A DNA stretch of 64,000 nucleotides from Nemertoderma westbladi (taxonomy: Eukaryota > Xenacoelomorpha > Nemertodermatida > Nemertodermatidae). The stretch spans positions 1 to 64,000 of the forward strand of contig JAUCBJ010002028.1 of NCBI GenBank assembly GCA_032718475.1, in the 5' to 3' direction. Position 1 is the stretch's first letter; every line of letters begins with the position of its first letter. Shown in pieces: positions 10,113 through 20,870 of this stretch. The notes under the pieces were generated by a model. It did not search any database. It saw only the letters and a list, made by a program, of their open reading frames with translations, and had not been told where the DNA came from. The translations under genes and the position numbers were made by a program.

Positions 10113-11603
10113 TCAACTCATCATCTGCATTTGACTAGCGGTTAACTGTTTATTTATGCAGTCTTGATTCTCTTGAATATTTTCCAACTCTAGTTGGGTG
10201 GTCTCTTCAGATGCTCTTCGTTCTGCTTCTGCCACTGCTCGCTTTCTTTCCGCTTCTGCCGCTTTTCTTTCCGCTTCTGCCACTGCCGCTTTTGCCTCTG
10301 CCGCTGCCTCTGCCGCTTTTCTTTCCGCTGCCTCTGCCGCTTTTCTTTCCGCTGCCTCTGCCGCTTTTCTTTCCACTTCTGCCACTTTTCTTTCTGCTTC
10401 TGCCGCTGCCACTGCCGCTGCTGCTGTCTTTCTGTCTTCTATACGTTTTTTCTTGATTTGTTCTTCTTGGACCCTAGCGATGCGGAGCTTTTCATCAAAT
10501 TTAGCTTGGTTCGCAGCTATCATATCCGCATCGATTGCGTCCAACACAAGCTTGGCTCCTTCACTATTAGGGCTAAGTCCAGACAACCGTCTCCTCAACT
10601 CTTCGTCACCTACAAATCGTTGATAGTACAACAGATAGATGTCAATAGCATCCCTCTTATGCGGTTTTTCTGCTGTCACTTCACTTTCCACTTGGGAAAA
10701 GGTAGCGTCTGTTGATTCTCCATGGGTTGAGCGCTCAGCCAACTGAGATTTCCACGGGGCAGTTCTTTGAACTTTGAGACTCACCCACTGAAACCAAGTC
10801 TTTACGGCAACTTTCAACGACGTGTCTTGTCTTCTTTTCGAAGCCTCCTCAAAGGCCGATAAGATTAGTCTGATTCTTAGAATTCTTTCTCTAACTTGAT
10901 AAAGCAGCTCTCCCTGCTCTTGAGGTCCTTGTGGTTGTCGAAACAGTTGTTCCTCTAATCGCTCCATAGAGCTGAAGAATCCCTGTACGTATCCTGCTGC
11001 TGACCTCTTCCACACAGCTGGATCGCTGGTTTCTTTTGTCACTCCCATCCTGTGTATGTCTTCCCAGGCAGCTTCCGATAAGTCAAACGGGAGTCCGGGT
11101 CCGGGGAAGTTCCATTGCGACTCGAAAATAGACTTCAGTTCCTCCCTTGTGTATCCCGCATAACTATCCTTGGTCGATCGCTTACTTCTCACCCAATCAA
11201 TTTGGTGTTCCTCCACCGCAATCAATACCCTAGTGAGTATGGCTGCAGGAAGGATGAGAAGGGGATCTGAATAAACCGCATCTGCCATCTCAGCTCCGCG
11301 CTCGGGTGTCAGCTCTACAGTATCCGCACTACTGGAGCTGTCGGGTCGCTGAGAAATAAGTTCTCGGCTCGAGTGTTGCTGCTGTTCGGCTGCTTCTTGG
11401 TCCCGCTTGACCTGAGCTCGAGTGCCTATGATAGACCTACGGTGTTGGACTAGCCTAGGGTCTGACACAGCTACTGTAGGGGTTGCCTTTCTTACAGTAG
11501 GAGGGGTCTCAGACCTCGGTCTGGGATTCTCTATACTCCTATCTGAGAAACAGACTGTTGTTTCTAGGAGACTATCTGACAGAGTTTGCCTTGTGTCAGC
11601 CAT
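10113..11603 (-). CDS. ORF1 of the LTR element: Ala/Glu/Lys-rich coiled-coil protein
   Basis: 496 codons from MADTRQTLSDS. Residues ~120-380 are a soluble, mixed-composition region with Trp-rich helices (FESQWNFPGPGLPFDL, WKRSAAGYVQGFF). Residues ~395-475 are a long run of AERKAAEAAERKAAEAA-type heptad-like repeats, a very probable coiled coil encoded by a short imperfect repeat. The frame ends in a TGA at 10113-10115 and then continues in the same frame for 33 codons into gag, so ORF1 and gag are separated by one stop. It lies first after the leader, where an N-terminal gag extension would sit. No domain family is recognised. Confidence 0.6.
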   Translation of the reverse strand: MADTRQTLSDSLLETTVCFSDRSIENPRPRSETPPTVRKATPTVAVSDPRLVQHRRSIIGTRAQVKRDQEAAEQQQHSSRELISQRPDSSSSADTVELTPERGAEMADAVYSDPLLILPAAILTRVLIAVEEHQIDWVRSKRSTKDSYAGYTREELKSIFESQWNFPGPGLPFDLSEAAWEDIHRMGVTKETSDPAVWKRSAAGYVQGFFSSMERLEEQLFRQPQGPQEQGELLYQVRERILRIRLILSAFEEASKRRQDTSLKVAVKTWFQWVSLKVQRTAPWKSQLAERSTHGESTDATFSQVESEVTAEKPHKRDAIDIYLLYYQRFVGDEELRRRLSGLSPNSEGAKLVLDAIDADMIAANQAKFDEKLRIARVQEEQIKKKRIEDRKTAAAAVAAAEAERKVAEVERKAAEAAERKAAEAAERKAAEAAAEAKAAVAEAERKAAEAERKRAVAEAERRASEETTQLELENIQENQDCINKQLTASQMQMMS

Positions 11604-11639
11604 GTTTGATTGTACAGTTGAATGCCTACTGCTATATTA

Positions 11640-13874
11640 CGGTTAAAGCAAGTCTAGTAATTCAGTATCACTGTTAGCCTAGTAATTAATTACCGATATC
11701 GTTACTCAGTGTAATGTGATATATATACACAATATATTAGAATACCGGTATACACTTATAGTATATATATAAGTATTATTACAGACTAGGTTTGTCACAG
11801 AATGCCGGTATATAAATTCAGCACAAATATATATAAATATATAATAGGCCTATCGTGAATACCGGTATACAGCTTACACTTATAGTATATATATAAGTAT
11901 AATTACAAACTAGAATTAATTACAGAATACCGGTATATAATTTCAGCGCAAATATATAGAAATAAATATAATAAGCCTATTGTAAATACCGGTATGTCAA
12001 TTATTTTAGAATAATTGAATTTCTGAATTTTTAGGGGTTACTTGGTTACTTTACTTTACCTTATTACCGTTATTTAAGCAGTAGTCCAACTGCTATTAAG
12101 ACCTAATTGATATATGACAGGCCTACTATTTTATAAATCGGTTTGAGTTGATTTATAATATATGTGTACCCGTTTAATGGGTTTTGTCAATATTTGAAAT
12201 AAATGTTATTATTTCTGGGAAGGAGTCACTACACAGAAGCTGTGCGCTCTCAGTGAAGTGCTACTTGTTGGACACTAAAACAAATAATTCTAATTTGCCT
12301 AAGTTACTTAATACTACAAATTACGTACAATTCGGGGTGAGATTACAATCTCTAAATAAACACAAAAATTACACGTACGAATTTTTAGGGTAATTTTACA
12401 AGAAGTCTACAAACCAGCCTAACAAAGGGTTAGAATATCTGGTTATTACAAACAGACAGGATACTACGGTATTTGAAAATAACAAAGCAGTAGTAAATAT
12501 ACTGCATTGTCCAGATAGGAAAAATACCACCGTCTGATGACTTATAGCCGTATCGCTATAAGTACTACGTTATGTATCACGGAGTGTTCCTACCTAGAAG
12601 TTAATTACTGCGGTCTACCAGAACCAACGTGCCTATTAACCACTTTACAACACAAATATACTGCCTACACACTAATTACCTTCGGTAAGCACTGTACACT
12701 AAACCCTAAATTAGGTACAAGTACTTATACAACAAATAATCAGCAGTTAGGAATACTTGTACAGCTAAAAGAACCACGGTATCTGCTGGAGTGACCGGGG
12801 CACAAAATCACCAGTCTTTACCTACGCCAAGCAGCCCTGATGTAGTACCGGGGTTAATTTAACTATAACAGTATGTACAACAAGCACAATTACTGTATGA
12901 ATAAACTTGGGGTTGTGAATGTTGCGAATAATCGCATTAACTCTGAATAATAAATATTACGCTACGCGTACAGACTACTCAAACAAAATACAGACCAAAC
13001 GCTGGCAGACTACTATCAAGCCCAAACAAACTACAGTATATGCAAACTCCGAAATGGTTAGTTAGTATGCGTTCTAACCGAGTAGTACGACTTATTCTTT
13101 CAGGGGGATTGACCTAACAACACTGGAAGCCCCTACGTTCCTAACTAGTACTTTATCGGACATACACTCTACACACACCGCAATCTCTTCAGACCTAACA
13201 ACAGCCAGACAACAATCCAGCCTACAAATTATCTAAATAAGAAATATTACGCTACACGTACAGACTACACAAACAAAAAATACAGACCAAACGCTGGCAG
13301 ACTACTATCAAGCCTAAACAAACTACAGTATATGCAGACTCCGAAATGGTTAGTTAGTATGCGTTCTAACCGAGTAGTACGACTTATTCTTTCGAGGGGA
13401 TTTACCTCACAGCACTGGAAGCCCCTACGTTCCTAACTAGTACTTTATCGGACATACACTCTACACACACTACAATCTCTTCAGACTTAACAATAGTCAG
13501 ACAACAGTCCAGCCTACAAATTATCTGTACAATCTGAGCAGGCTTACACGTCTTCTGCTCAATATTAGCCTACAAATAAATAAAACTGACAGAAATAAGT
13601 AAACCATACAAAGGAATAAGGGGTGATCAATCCCTAATCCCCTAACAGCCTACAATATACAATATATCACAATCGAAATAATACTGCTGTACCTGTACTG
13701 CTGTAAGTACCGGTCCGGGTGGTTAGGAAGTCAGGCCAACTAGGTACCGGTCGACCGGTACTTCAGCTTTATTGCCTACTGCAATACAGAAGCAATAACT
13801 GTTATTGTTCTTACCAGAACAATATTAAACTGTATTTATTGCCTACACTGCAATCAGACGATCATAACTGTTAT
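11640..13874 (-). other. leader region of the LTR element with tandem duplications
   Basis: Between ORF1 and the 5' LTR lie ~2.2 kb without coding signal. It contains two ~120-bp AT-rich units beginning ACCGGTATAC (11744, 11861, partial third at 11988). It also contains a clean two-copy 290-bp direct duplication at about 12950-13530; for example, CGTACAGACTAC occurs at matching offsets. The 16-base motif ATAACTGTTATTGTTC occurs next to the LTR edge and again ~70 bp inside. No tRNA primer-binding site could be recognised with confidence just inside the LTR. Confidence 0.5.
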
Positions 13875-15036
13875 TGTTCACGCTTTCAGACCTTTAGCAG
13901 TTTAACCTGCCAAATTTAGATGTCTTCTAGATTATAAATCGACTTTAGCCTATGACGAGTATTTGATACACTACATTAGCCGAAGCCAGTCTATGCGCGA
14001 CCATTCACCCGCTGGATATACCCGGGAGACTGGATTCGGAAGCTTTGACCTTATTGAGGTGTAGGCCTACTGTATTATTCGACTGATCGTTAATATATAA
14101 TTTCTGACAAATATTATTCACTTTCGGGAAATATTAACAGTTCCTTTAGGACGTGGCGCTCTAAATATGTAAACTGAGTTATGACTTACACTATACACAA
14201 TGGGATGGCTATGGATTCACGTATAAAGCGCATTCTTTAGGAGATGCTTTGTTATCAGTCACAATCATGCACACTACCGCACAATGCTGCACACCGATCT
14301 GCCGACCTTCACTAATTTTAGTCACATATAAAGAGAACAGCAACCGACTCATGTAGTGCCTATGAAATAGCATTAGATTCACTCCAAAACCACTTTAATG
14401 TAAGTTGCAATTGCTATATGTAACCTGTCTCTTACCTTCAGTATATCAAGAAGATTGGGGGTTTTATGATTATTTATCGATATTATCCAAATATAATAAT
14501 ATTCCATCAACTGATATAATTAATAACCGACAGTAAATAGCAGTAAAAATGCGGTGTTTGTAGGTGACAATATGATTTGTAACAATATGGTTTGGTTTGT
14601 TTGGATAACAGTATGACCAAAGCCTACTAATGTTTGGCTAAAGCCTGAAACACAGAAATTCCAAAGCCGGTCTTCTGGCTGTGGACAAAATACACATACT
14701 GACTGAACTGCATGAGTTTCTGTATACAATCTCCAACACAGAGTCAAAAAACGCTCTGATTGGTCGACCGAACAAAGAACGAACAAAGAAAAAGTTACAT
14801 GTGTACATATCAGCTGTTAGATGTCGTCATGGTAACTACACTGTATCAAGAGGATTTTGGCTTACTGCGACACAAGATCGCTAGTTATGTCCGCTAAAGT
14901 ACACATACAGAAGAAATGGCTTTTTATGTCCACTAAAACACCGGTACAGTAAGGAAACGGCTTTTTATGTCCGTTAAAACACCTACAGAGTACTTTGCGG
15001 GGAAAATAACTAGCTAGATCCGCAAAAGCCATTACA
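13875..15036 (-). repeat. LTR copy B (5' LTR of the minus-strand element)
   Basis: About 1162 bp, homologous to 2156-3300 and to 52540-53657. It begins TGTTCACGC and ends CCATTACA on the plus strand. It carries the same U3-end repeat around TTTTATGTCC (14880-15000) as copy A. Small indels and substitutions occur throughout, too many for a recent insertion. The four bases after the end (CCGC) equal the first four internal bases at copies A and C, so this copy may once have been a 3' LTR. Confidence 0.7.
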
Positions 15037-15200
15037 CCGCGTATATAAACTACTTTACAAAAGCGTGTATATAAACTACTTTACTTACCCGCGTATATAA
15101 TACTACGTTGTGAGTATATAAACTACTTTATTTAACCCGCGTACATAATACTATGAGTATATAAACTACTTTACTTACCCGCATATTAGAGTTACAACAG
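15037..15200. repeat. short tandem repeat, GTATATAAACTACTTTA unit
   Basis: About five imperfect copies of GTATATAAACTACTTTACTTA, spaced by CCCGC-type linkers, lie just outside LTR B. Their TATA-like content is high, but nothing shows promoter function. Confidence 0.6.
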
Positions 15201-15344
15201 AGACCTGTTTTTCTTAATCTCGGTAAACCAGAGACCTACCCGGATAATTATTTTTAAAAATACCTGAGACCAGAGCCAGAGATCGGAGACTTTGGAACTG
15301 ATAACTATTTGTCTATAGTTGAATTCTTAAATTAAATAACTCTA

Positions 15345-17315
15345 GTGGAATGCATCCATCTTAAACACAATAATATTTTCGACACAGACGGGGTGGAATA
15401 TTATAAAGCTTTTAGAGCTGATCACCAGAATCACTTTATTAACGAAGGTTTCATCCGAGGCTCAGCCTTTAAATCGACCACCTGGAGATCAGCCGGCCAA
15501 AGGAACCGCCACGTGCTCTGTCGTACGACAGCGCATGGGTTCCACCATAAACTCTGTCGTACGACAGCGCACGGGTTCCACCATAAACTCTGTCGTACGA
15601 CAGCGCACGGGTTCCACCATAAACTCTGTTGTACGACAGCGCACGGGTTACACCATAAACTCTGTCGTACAACAGCGCTCGGGTTCCACCATAAACTCTG
15701 TCGGACGACAGCGCACGGGTTCCACCATAAACTCTGTCGTACGACAGCGCACGGGTTCCACCATAAACTCTGTCGGACGACAGCGCACGGGTACCACCAT
15801 AAACTCTGTCGGACGACAGCGCACGGGTTCCACCATAAACTCTGTCATACGACAGCGCACGGGTTCCACCATAAACTCTGTCGGACGACAGCGCACGGGT
15901 TCCACCACAAACTCTGTCGGACGACAGCGCACGGGTTCCACCATAAACTCTGTCGGACGACAGCGCACGGGTTCCACCATAAACTCTGTCGTACGACAGC
16001 GCACGGGTACCACCATAAACTCTGTTGGACGACAGCGCACGGGTTCCACCATAAACTCTGTCGTACGACAGCGCACGGGTTCCACCATAAACTCTGTCGG
16101 ACAACAGCGCACGGGTTCCACCATAAACTCTGTCGGACGACAGCGCACGGGTTCCACCATAAACTCTGTCGTACAACAGCGCACGGGTTCCACCATAAAC
16201 TCTGTCGGACGACAGCGCACGGGTTCCACCATAAACTCTGTTGGACAACAGCGCACGGGTTCCACCATAAACTCTGTCGTACGACAGCGCACGGGTTCCA
16301 CCATAAACTCTGTCGGACGACAGCGCACAGGTTCCACCAAAAACTCTGTCGTACGACAGCGCACGGGTTCCACCATAAACTCTGTCGGACGACAGCGCAC
16401 GGGTTCCACCATAAATTCTGTCGGACAACAGCGCACGGGTTCCACCATAAACTCTGTCGGACGACAGCGCACGGGTTCCACCATAAACTCTGTCGTACAA
16501 CAGCGCACGGGTTCCACCATAAACTCTGTCGGACGACAGCGCATGGGTTCCACCATAAACTCTGTTGGACGACAGCGCACGGGTTCCACCATAAACTCTG
16601 TCGTACGACAGCGCACGGGTTCCACCATAAACTCTGTCGGACAACAGCGCACGGGTTCCACCATAAACTCTGTCGTACGACAGCGCACGGGTTCCACCAT
16701 AAACTCTGTCGGACGACAGCGCACGGGTTCCACCATAAACTCTGTCGGACGACAGCGCATGGGTTCCACCATAAACTCTGTCGGACGACAGCGCACAGGT
16801 TCCACCATAAACTCTGTCGGACGACAGCGCATGGGTTCAACCATAAACTCTGTCGGACGACAGCGCACGGGTTCCACCATAAACTCTGTCGTACGACAGC
16901 GCACGGGTTCCACCATAAACTCTGTCGGACGACAGCGCACGGGTTCCACCATAAACTCTGTCGTACGACAGCGCACGGGTTCCACCATAAACTCTGTCAT
17001 ACGACAGCGCACGGGTTCCACCATAAACTCTGTCGTACGACAGCGCACGGGTTCCACCATAAACTCTGTCGGACGACAGCGCACGGGTTCCACCATAAAC
17101 TCTGTCGGACGACAGCGCACGGGTTCCACCATAAACTCTGCCTGGACCATCGCCCTTTCCACTCTTTATCCGATTCATGTGCCTGTAAATTCTGCCACTC
17201 GCCCATCACTGACAAATTCCATATCTCGTTCTGTTCATCTGCCCCATTTCTTGTAACTCTAGCGAACGATTTATCTATTTATTTTATATTTCAACATTTG
17301 CTTATTTTACGATGA
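15345..17315 (+). pseudogene. LINE C-terminal domain with 45 in-frame copies of a 36-bp unit
   Basis: The first 57 codons (with GFIRGSAFKSTTW and RNRHV) and the last 59 (with CACKFCHSPITDKFHISFC, a CX2CX8HX3C zinc finger) match the tail of the LINE at 50995-51327 in the same order and frame. Between them are exactly 540 residues, or 45 repeats of the 12-residue block LCRTTAHGFHHK. The other LINE has one comparable block at the equivalent place (TSHGFHHKIC). The frame is therefore a 5'-truncated LINE copy whose pre-finger segment expanded into a minisatellite. All six frames are open across the array because 36 is divisible by three. Only this frame joins conserved flanks on both sides. Whether it is translated is unknown. 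Confidence 0.75.
15516..17137. repeat. 36-bp minisatellite, 45 copies, palindromic core
   Basis: The unit contains CTGTCGTACGACAG, a perfect 14-bp palindrome, followed by CGCACGGGTTCCACCATAAA. Two main versions interchange irregularly: GTAC and GGAC at the palindrome centre. Rarer variants have GTACAACAG or CATACGACAG. Similarity between neighbours is very high and indels are absent, suggesting recent expansion. Confidence 0.9.
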
Positions 17316-18060
17316 TATAATAATAATCTTATTTTAGTTAATTAATTTTCCATTTTATTATCGATTCATGTGTGTCGTACATTATATTCCATTTTAACAT
17401 ATTTATATTTATTGGTCAATTGAAATAATGAATAAATTCCCAGTTGCCTCGCTTGGGTGCGTAATGATTTAAACAAAATTGTCTCTGGTTGAATTATAGT
17501 AAATCTATATATCAGCATTCAACCCTTACCCTATGAAAATAAATAAGCGCAAGTACATTGGGTTGGGTTATTGTTACATTTATTGTTATGTAACATTAAA
17601 GTGTAAACTTAGTCATTTACGAATATTTAACGGTAGTGTACAGGTGTGGTACTCTACTCGCCCCCTTTACAAGCCTAGTAGTTACTCTCGTTTCTTTATT
17701 TGGTTGCCTTAATATCCTTCCTACAAGGTGATGAAGAAAAGAGTCCAACCTTAACTTTCACACTTAATCTTTAAGGGTGCACAATGTAAGCACCCTTATC
17801 ATTATATTAGACCCGTCGTTTGGTGCTAATTTATCTTAATTAAAAGCACCTTAAATTTATTAAATAGATTACCAGTACATTTAGTGTGAGTCATTTATTA
17901 AAAATAATGTAAAAGTGAATATATAATTTTGTTGAAGCGGAGTATTCAAAATAGTTAAAAATTAAAGAAGTTATTTATATAGTAAAAAATAATTGAGAAA
18001 AAAAATCTTATTTGTTAATTTTATATTGTATATAGAAAACAAACATATATTTCTAATTTA
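17316..18060. other. AT-rich intergenic DNA, LINE 3' UTR then nothing recognised
   Basis: Up to about 17480 this is probably the 3' untranslated end of the LINE remnant. Its last part, CTTGGGTGCGTAATGATTTAAAC, resembles the CGGGGTGTTGATTTAAA end of the LINE at 51435-51460. From 17480 to 18060 I see only AT-rich DNA. Confidence 0.4.
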
Positions 18061-19058
18061 TCAAATCACTGATCTCTGGCTAAAATGTCTGTTTTCAATA
18101 CCCGGGAACCAGAGACCTATCAAGAGACCAAAACATTGCCCGGAGAATCCAGAGAACAGAAATAAGTAACAAGTCTCTGTTTCAACTCTACTATAGACCC
18201 AGGGCGATGTAGGTGATTGATGCAGACTTGCATTAAAGTCTCCCAGGAATGTTAAGAATGCATGCTGATCCACTCCATCAGTAGCTGCTTGTAGATTATG
18301 GTAGAAATTTTTCACCTCCTCTACAGGGGCAACACTATTTGGAGAGTAGCACACAATCAGAACCACCCTAGGAAACTTCTTAGCCAGTCTTCCTGAACAT
18401 GAGAAGTGGCAACGGATGATGCGGTTAGAGATTTGGTCTATTTTGTCCAATGCTGCATGTGCAGTTGGATTCATCAATAGACCAATACCAGTATACCACT
18501 ATTGCCACTATCATCTGCTGATGCGAAGGCGAGTCGCCAACCGCCACCCCATGTCCTTAATCAGAACCTCATCAGTCTGTCCAGTCTGTATTCGGTGCTC
18601 TTGAACACCCACTGCGCTAAGAGAAAGCTTATCTGCCAAGGCAGTCAGCTCACCTTGTCGCATTGGGGACCCGAGTGTTAGGGTGTTTACTGAGGCTAGT
18701 CTAGTGACTTGCCTCAGATTCACCAATGGCTTTGTTGGTCGGGGTGGAACATGAGTAGCCTCTAACTCCAGAATCACTCCCCCTCACAATCTGGCCTCCC
18801 TGGTGACCCAGGGTTTGGGCCGGAAAGGTCATCAGGAAAGGGACTCAAAGAATTGTTTGCCGCTCTCTCTCCAGTAGGGGGTGAGACAGGCAGCCGGTCA
18901 GGAGATAACTGACGCCTGTGAGGCCGATTGTGTCCAGTCATTCCCCTGGCCTCTAGTGGCCGGACCTCCGCATTGCTAATGTAATCCATAGTGGGGGTTG
19001 GGGGGTGCTTTTTTGCCGAGTCAGCTCTCGGGGCAAATACCACACCCTGGTTTGCCAT
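18061..19058 (-). pseudogene. LINE 5' fragment: leader ORF and endonuclease, frameshifted
   Basis: Minus-strand pieces of an apurinic-type endonuclease: TRLASVNTLTLGSPMRQGEL and VGVQEHRIQ (18777-18511), then LLMNPTAHAALD, VCYSPNSVAPVEEVKNFY and FLGDFNASL (18477-18061). A small frameshift near 18490 separates the two. The preceding frame (19058-18774) is a Pro/Arg-rich N-terminus. The order and motifs match the endonuclease at 30063-31127, where the equivalents are GGVGILLSP, CCYSPTNASEPEQAVKFYEEL and AGDLNAQIG. The copy stops inside the endonuclease, and no RT follows to the left. Sequence at 19059-19380 is probably its 5' UTR. Confidence 0.7.
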
Positions 19059-19423
19059 TCCACAGGGTGGGTGTCGCAGTGGAGTCAGATATGAGGCCCA
19101 TCACCCATATCTACTCTGGCGCACATGATCCACCATTGGCTGTGCAGCTCATCTGCTGGGTCATGTCCTGTACCCCTGCTGCCAGGTGCAGGTCGCAGTG
19201 AAGTGCACTCAGAGTGGACATGAGAACACTCTACTCCTGACCAGCCATTGGTAGATCACCATCTGCCTGGCCAGGCCATATACCCCTGCAGTCAAGTATA
19301 TGGGTCCTTAATCCAGGACCAAGGGCGTCCTTATCCCAGAACAAAGGGGGTCCTAGTTACAGGACCAGATTTGCCCTAGTAAGAGGGTCTATGCAGCTAA
19401 AGGTGGCACCTCCTTTATGCTAG

Positions 19424-19712
19424 TAAAGTAATGTAAAGTAAAGTAAATTTTCTTCGGCCGCTAGGCCAGGGATTACGCACAAATTCTGATGACTTATTTC
19501 CAGTGCGGTCCCCCCAGAACTTTTCTCCCCTGAGGAAACACCAGTACCCATTTAGCTACCACTTAAGGATGCAAGGCAGAGATACACCCTGGCTGGTCCC
19601 TTTAAAGCATTCGTGCCGAAACGAAAACTACCCTGGCCCATGTGAGGATCGAACCCACGATCTACGGGAGATGTGAATTCAATGCAACCACTACACCAAG
19701 GTGGAACCTTGG
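19424..19712 (-). mobile_element. tRNA-derived SINE
   Basis: On the minus strand a tRNA-like head has an A box, TGGTGTAGTGG (19698-19688), and a B box, GGTTCGATCCT (19655-19645), separated by 32 nt. Both fit RNA polymerase III consensus sequences. A ~200-bp unrelated body follows, then a tail of TTTACTTTACTTTAC type ending near 19424. A tRNA gene is unlikely because no stable acceptor stem and no clear anticodon loop pair with these boxes. Confidence 0.75.
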
Positions 19713-19772
19713 TGCTGCATGGAAGTGGCAAGTTTTCTTGATCAATGACCTAGAATACCTGACCTGACCATA

Positions 19773-20464
19773 GTTCAACTCACCGTGGTTGTTACCATGA
19801 AGCCGGAATTTTCTATTTCGCCTTTAAATTTTTTTTATAAGCGTTTTAAAAAAGTGTCTTTTGCGAAATCGTACGCTCCGTATCATTGCCATTCTTCACA
19901 TTAGTCGTATTTTTTTCATATGATTAGAAAGCTGGCGTTACAAGGATTCCAAATATGTAACAATATCTGAATTTCGTTGAGAAACAGCTGAGAAATAGGC
20001 GTTCAAAGATTGCAAGAATTATTGTTCTCTGCAGGCCATTTATTCTATTTAATAAATACACAAAATTCTAGAATGTGTTATTTATTTTAAGAGTTGGTTG
20101 GCAACAGTGGTATGCCTATACAATATCTATATTGCGTAGCTAATCATACATAAACAAATTGTTCCAGAATATTATGTATTTATTAAGTAGATAAATGGCC
20201 TGCCCTGCATCGAACAGTAATTCTTGCAATCTTTGAACGCCTATATCTCAGCTGTTTCTCAACGAAATTCAAACATTGTTACATATTTGGAATCCTTGCA
20301 ACGCAAGCTTTCTATTGATATGAAAAAATTATGACTAATTTGAAGAATGGCAATGATTCGGATAGTTCGATTTCGCAAAAGACACTTTATTAAAACGCTT
20401 ATAAAAAAATTTAAAGGCGAAATAGAAAATTCCGGCTTCATGGTAACACCACGGTGAGTGGAAC
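19773..20464. mobile_element. foldback MITE with ~280-bp inverted arms and TA flanks
   Basis: The arms start GTTCAACTCACCGTGG on the left and end CCACGGTGAGTGGAAC on the right. They stay complementary for about 280 bp around a ~130-bp AT-rich centre (about 20060-20190). The flanking dinucleotide is TA on both sides (19771-19772 and 20465-20466), as expected for a Tc1/mariner-type insertion. No transposase is encoded. The small frame inside it is a shadow. Confidence 0.75.
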
Positions 20465-20870
20465 TAGTTGTGTTTTAAATTTCAAGCAATTAAAGATTTG
20501 TAGAAAAATTTGGGGGGTGTCCGTGTCATCAGAAAATGACACTATATTACGGGCCATGGTGTATACTGTTAACATCCCATGAATGAAAAATTACAGAGTG
20601 ACAGATACGAAAACAAGGTCAGTAAAAAATAGCGATTCGGAATAGAAAGGATACTGTAGTGTACGTGTATCAGAACGGTGCCGATAATATATTAAAGGAT
20701 AAATTAATCAATTGTATTTATATATATAACTATTATTCTATAAAGTTTAAATGCTGAAATGTGATAAACTAAATGCAAAATGTATAACTAACTAAGGCCT
20801 ATTCTAAACTAAAATGTAATGACTCAAAATTGTATATAGCGATAAATCAATGTCCTTTCTGTTTTGTTTA
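20465..20870. other. intergenic DNA downstream of NDUFA12
   Basis: AT-rich DNA on the 3' side of the minus-strand NDUFA12 frame. I found no canonical AATAAA on the minus strand and no oligo(A) tract that would mark a processed retrocopy. Confidence 0.4.

Larger units (their letters stand above)
2156..15036 (-). mobile_element. BEL/Pao-type LTR retrotransposon derivative lacking RT
   Basis: Two directly repeated ~1.15 kb sequences (2156-3300 and 13875-15036) flank minus-strand coding blocks. In minus-strand order these are: 5' LTR, 2.2 kb leader, ORF1, gag, zinc-knuckle/protease ORF, a non-coding stretch, gene X remnant, a purine-rich tract, 3' LTR. The CCHC knuckles, the DSGS protease and a spacer of the type found before BEL integrases indicate BEL/Pao. 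No reverse transcriptase, RNase H or complete integrase exists between the LTRs. The bases outside the two LTRs (CAGTA on the left, CCGCG on the right) do not form an obvious target duplication. The unit may therefore have been assembled or reshaped by recombination. A third LTR plus X copy lies at 52540-59620. Confidence 0.7.

Noticed and set aside
10194-10715. Plus-strand frames rich in Cys/Phe/Arg or Ala/Ser opposite ORF1
   Set aside because: They are antisense shadows of the Ala/Lys/Glu coiled-coil repeat in the minus-strand ORF1.
15469-17215. Five other long frames over the 36-bp array, on both strands
   Set aside because: A 36-bp unit without stops leaves all frames open. Only the plus frame from 15345 joins conserved LINE flanks.
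19640-19712. A functional tRNA gene on the minus strand
   Set aside because: A and B boxes are good, but a proper acceptor stem and anticodon arm are lacking and a SINE body and tail follow.
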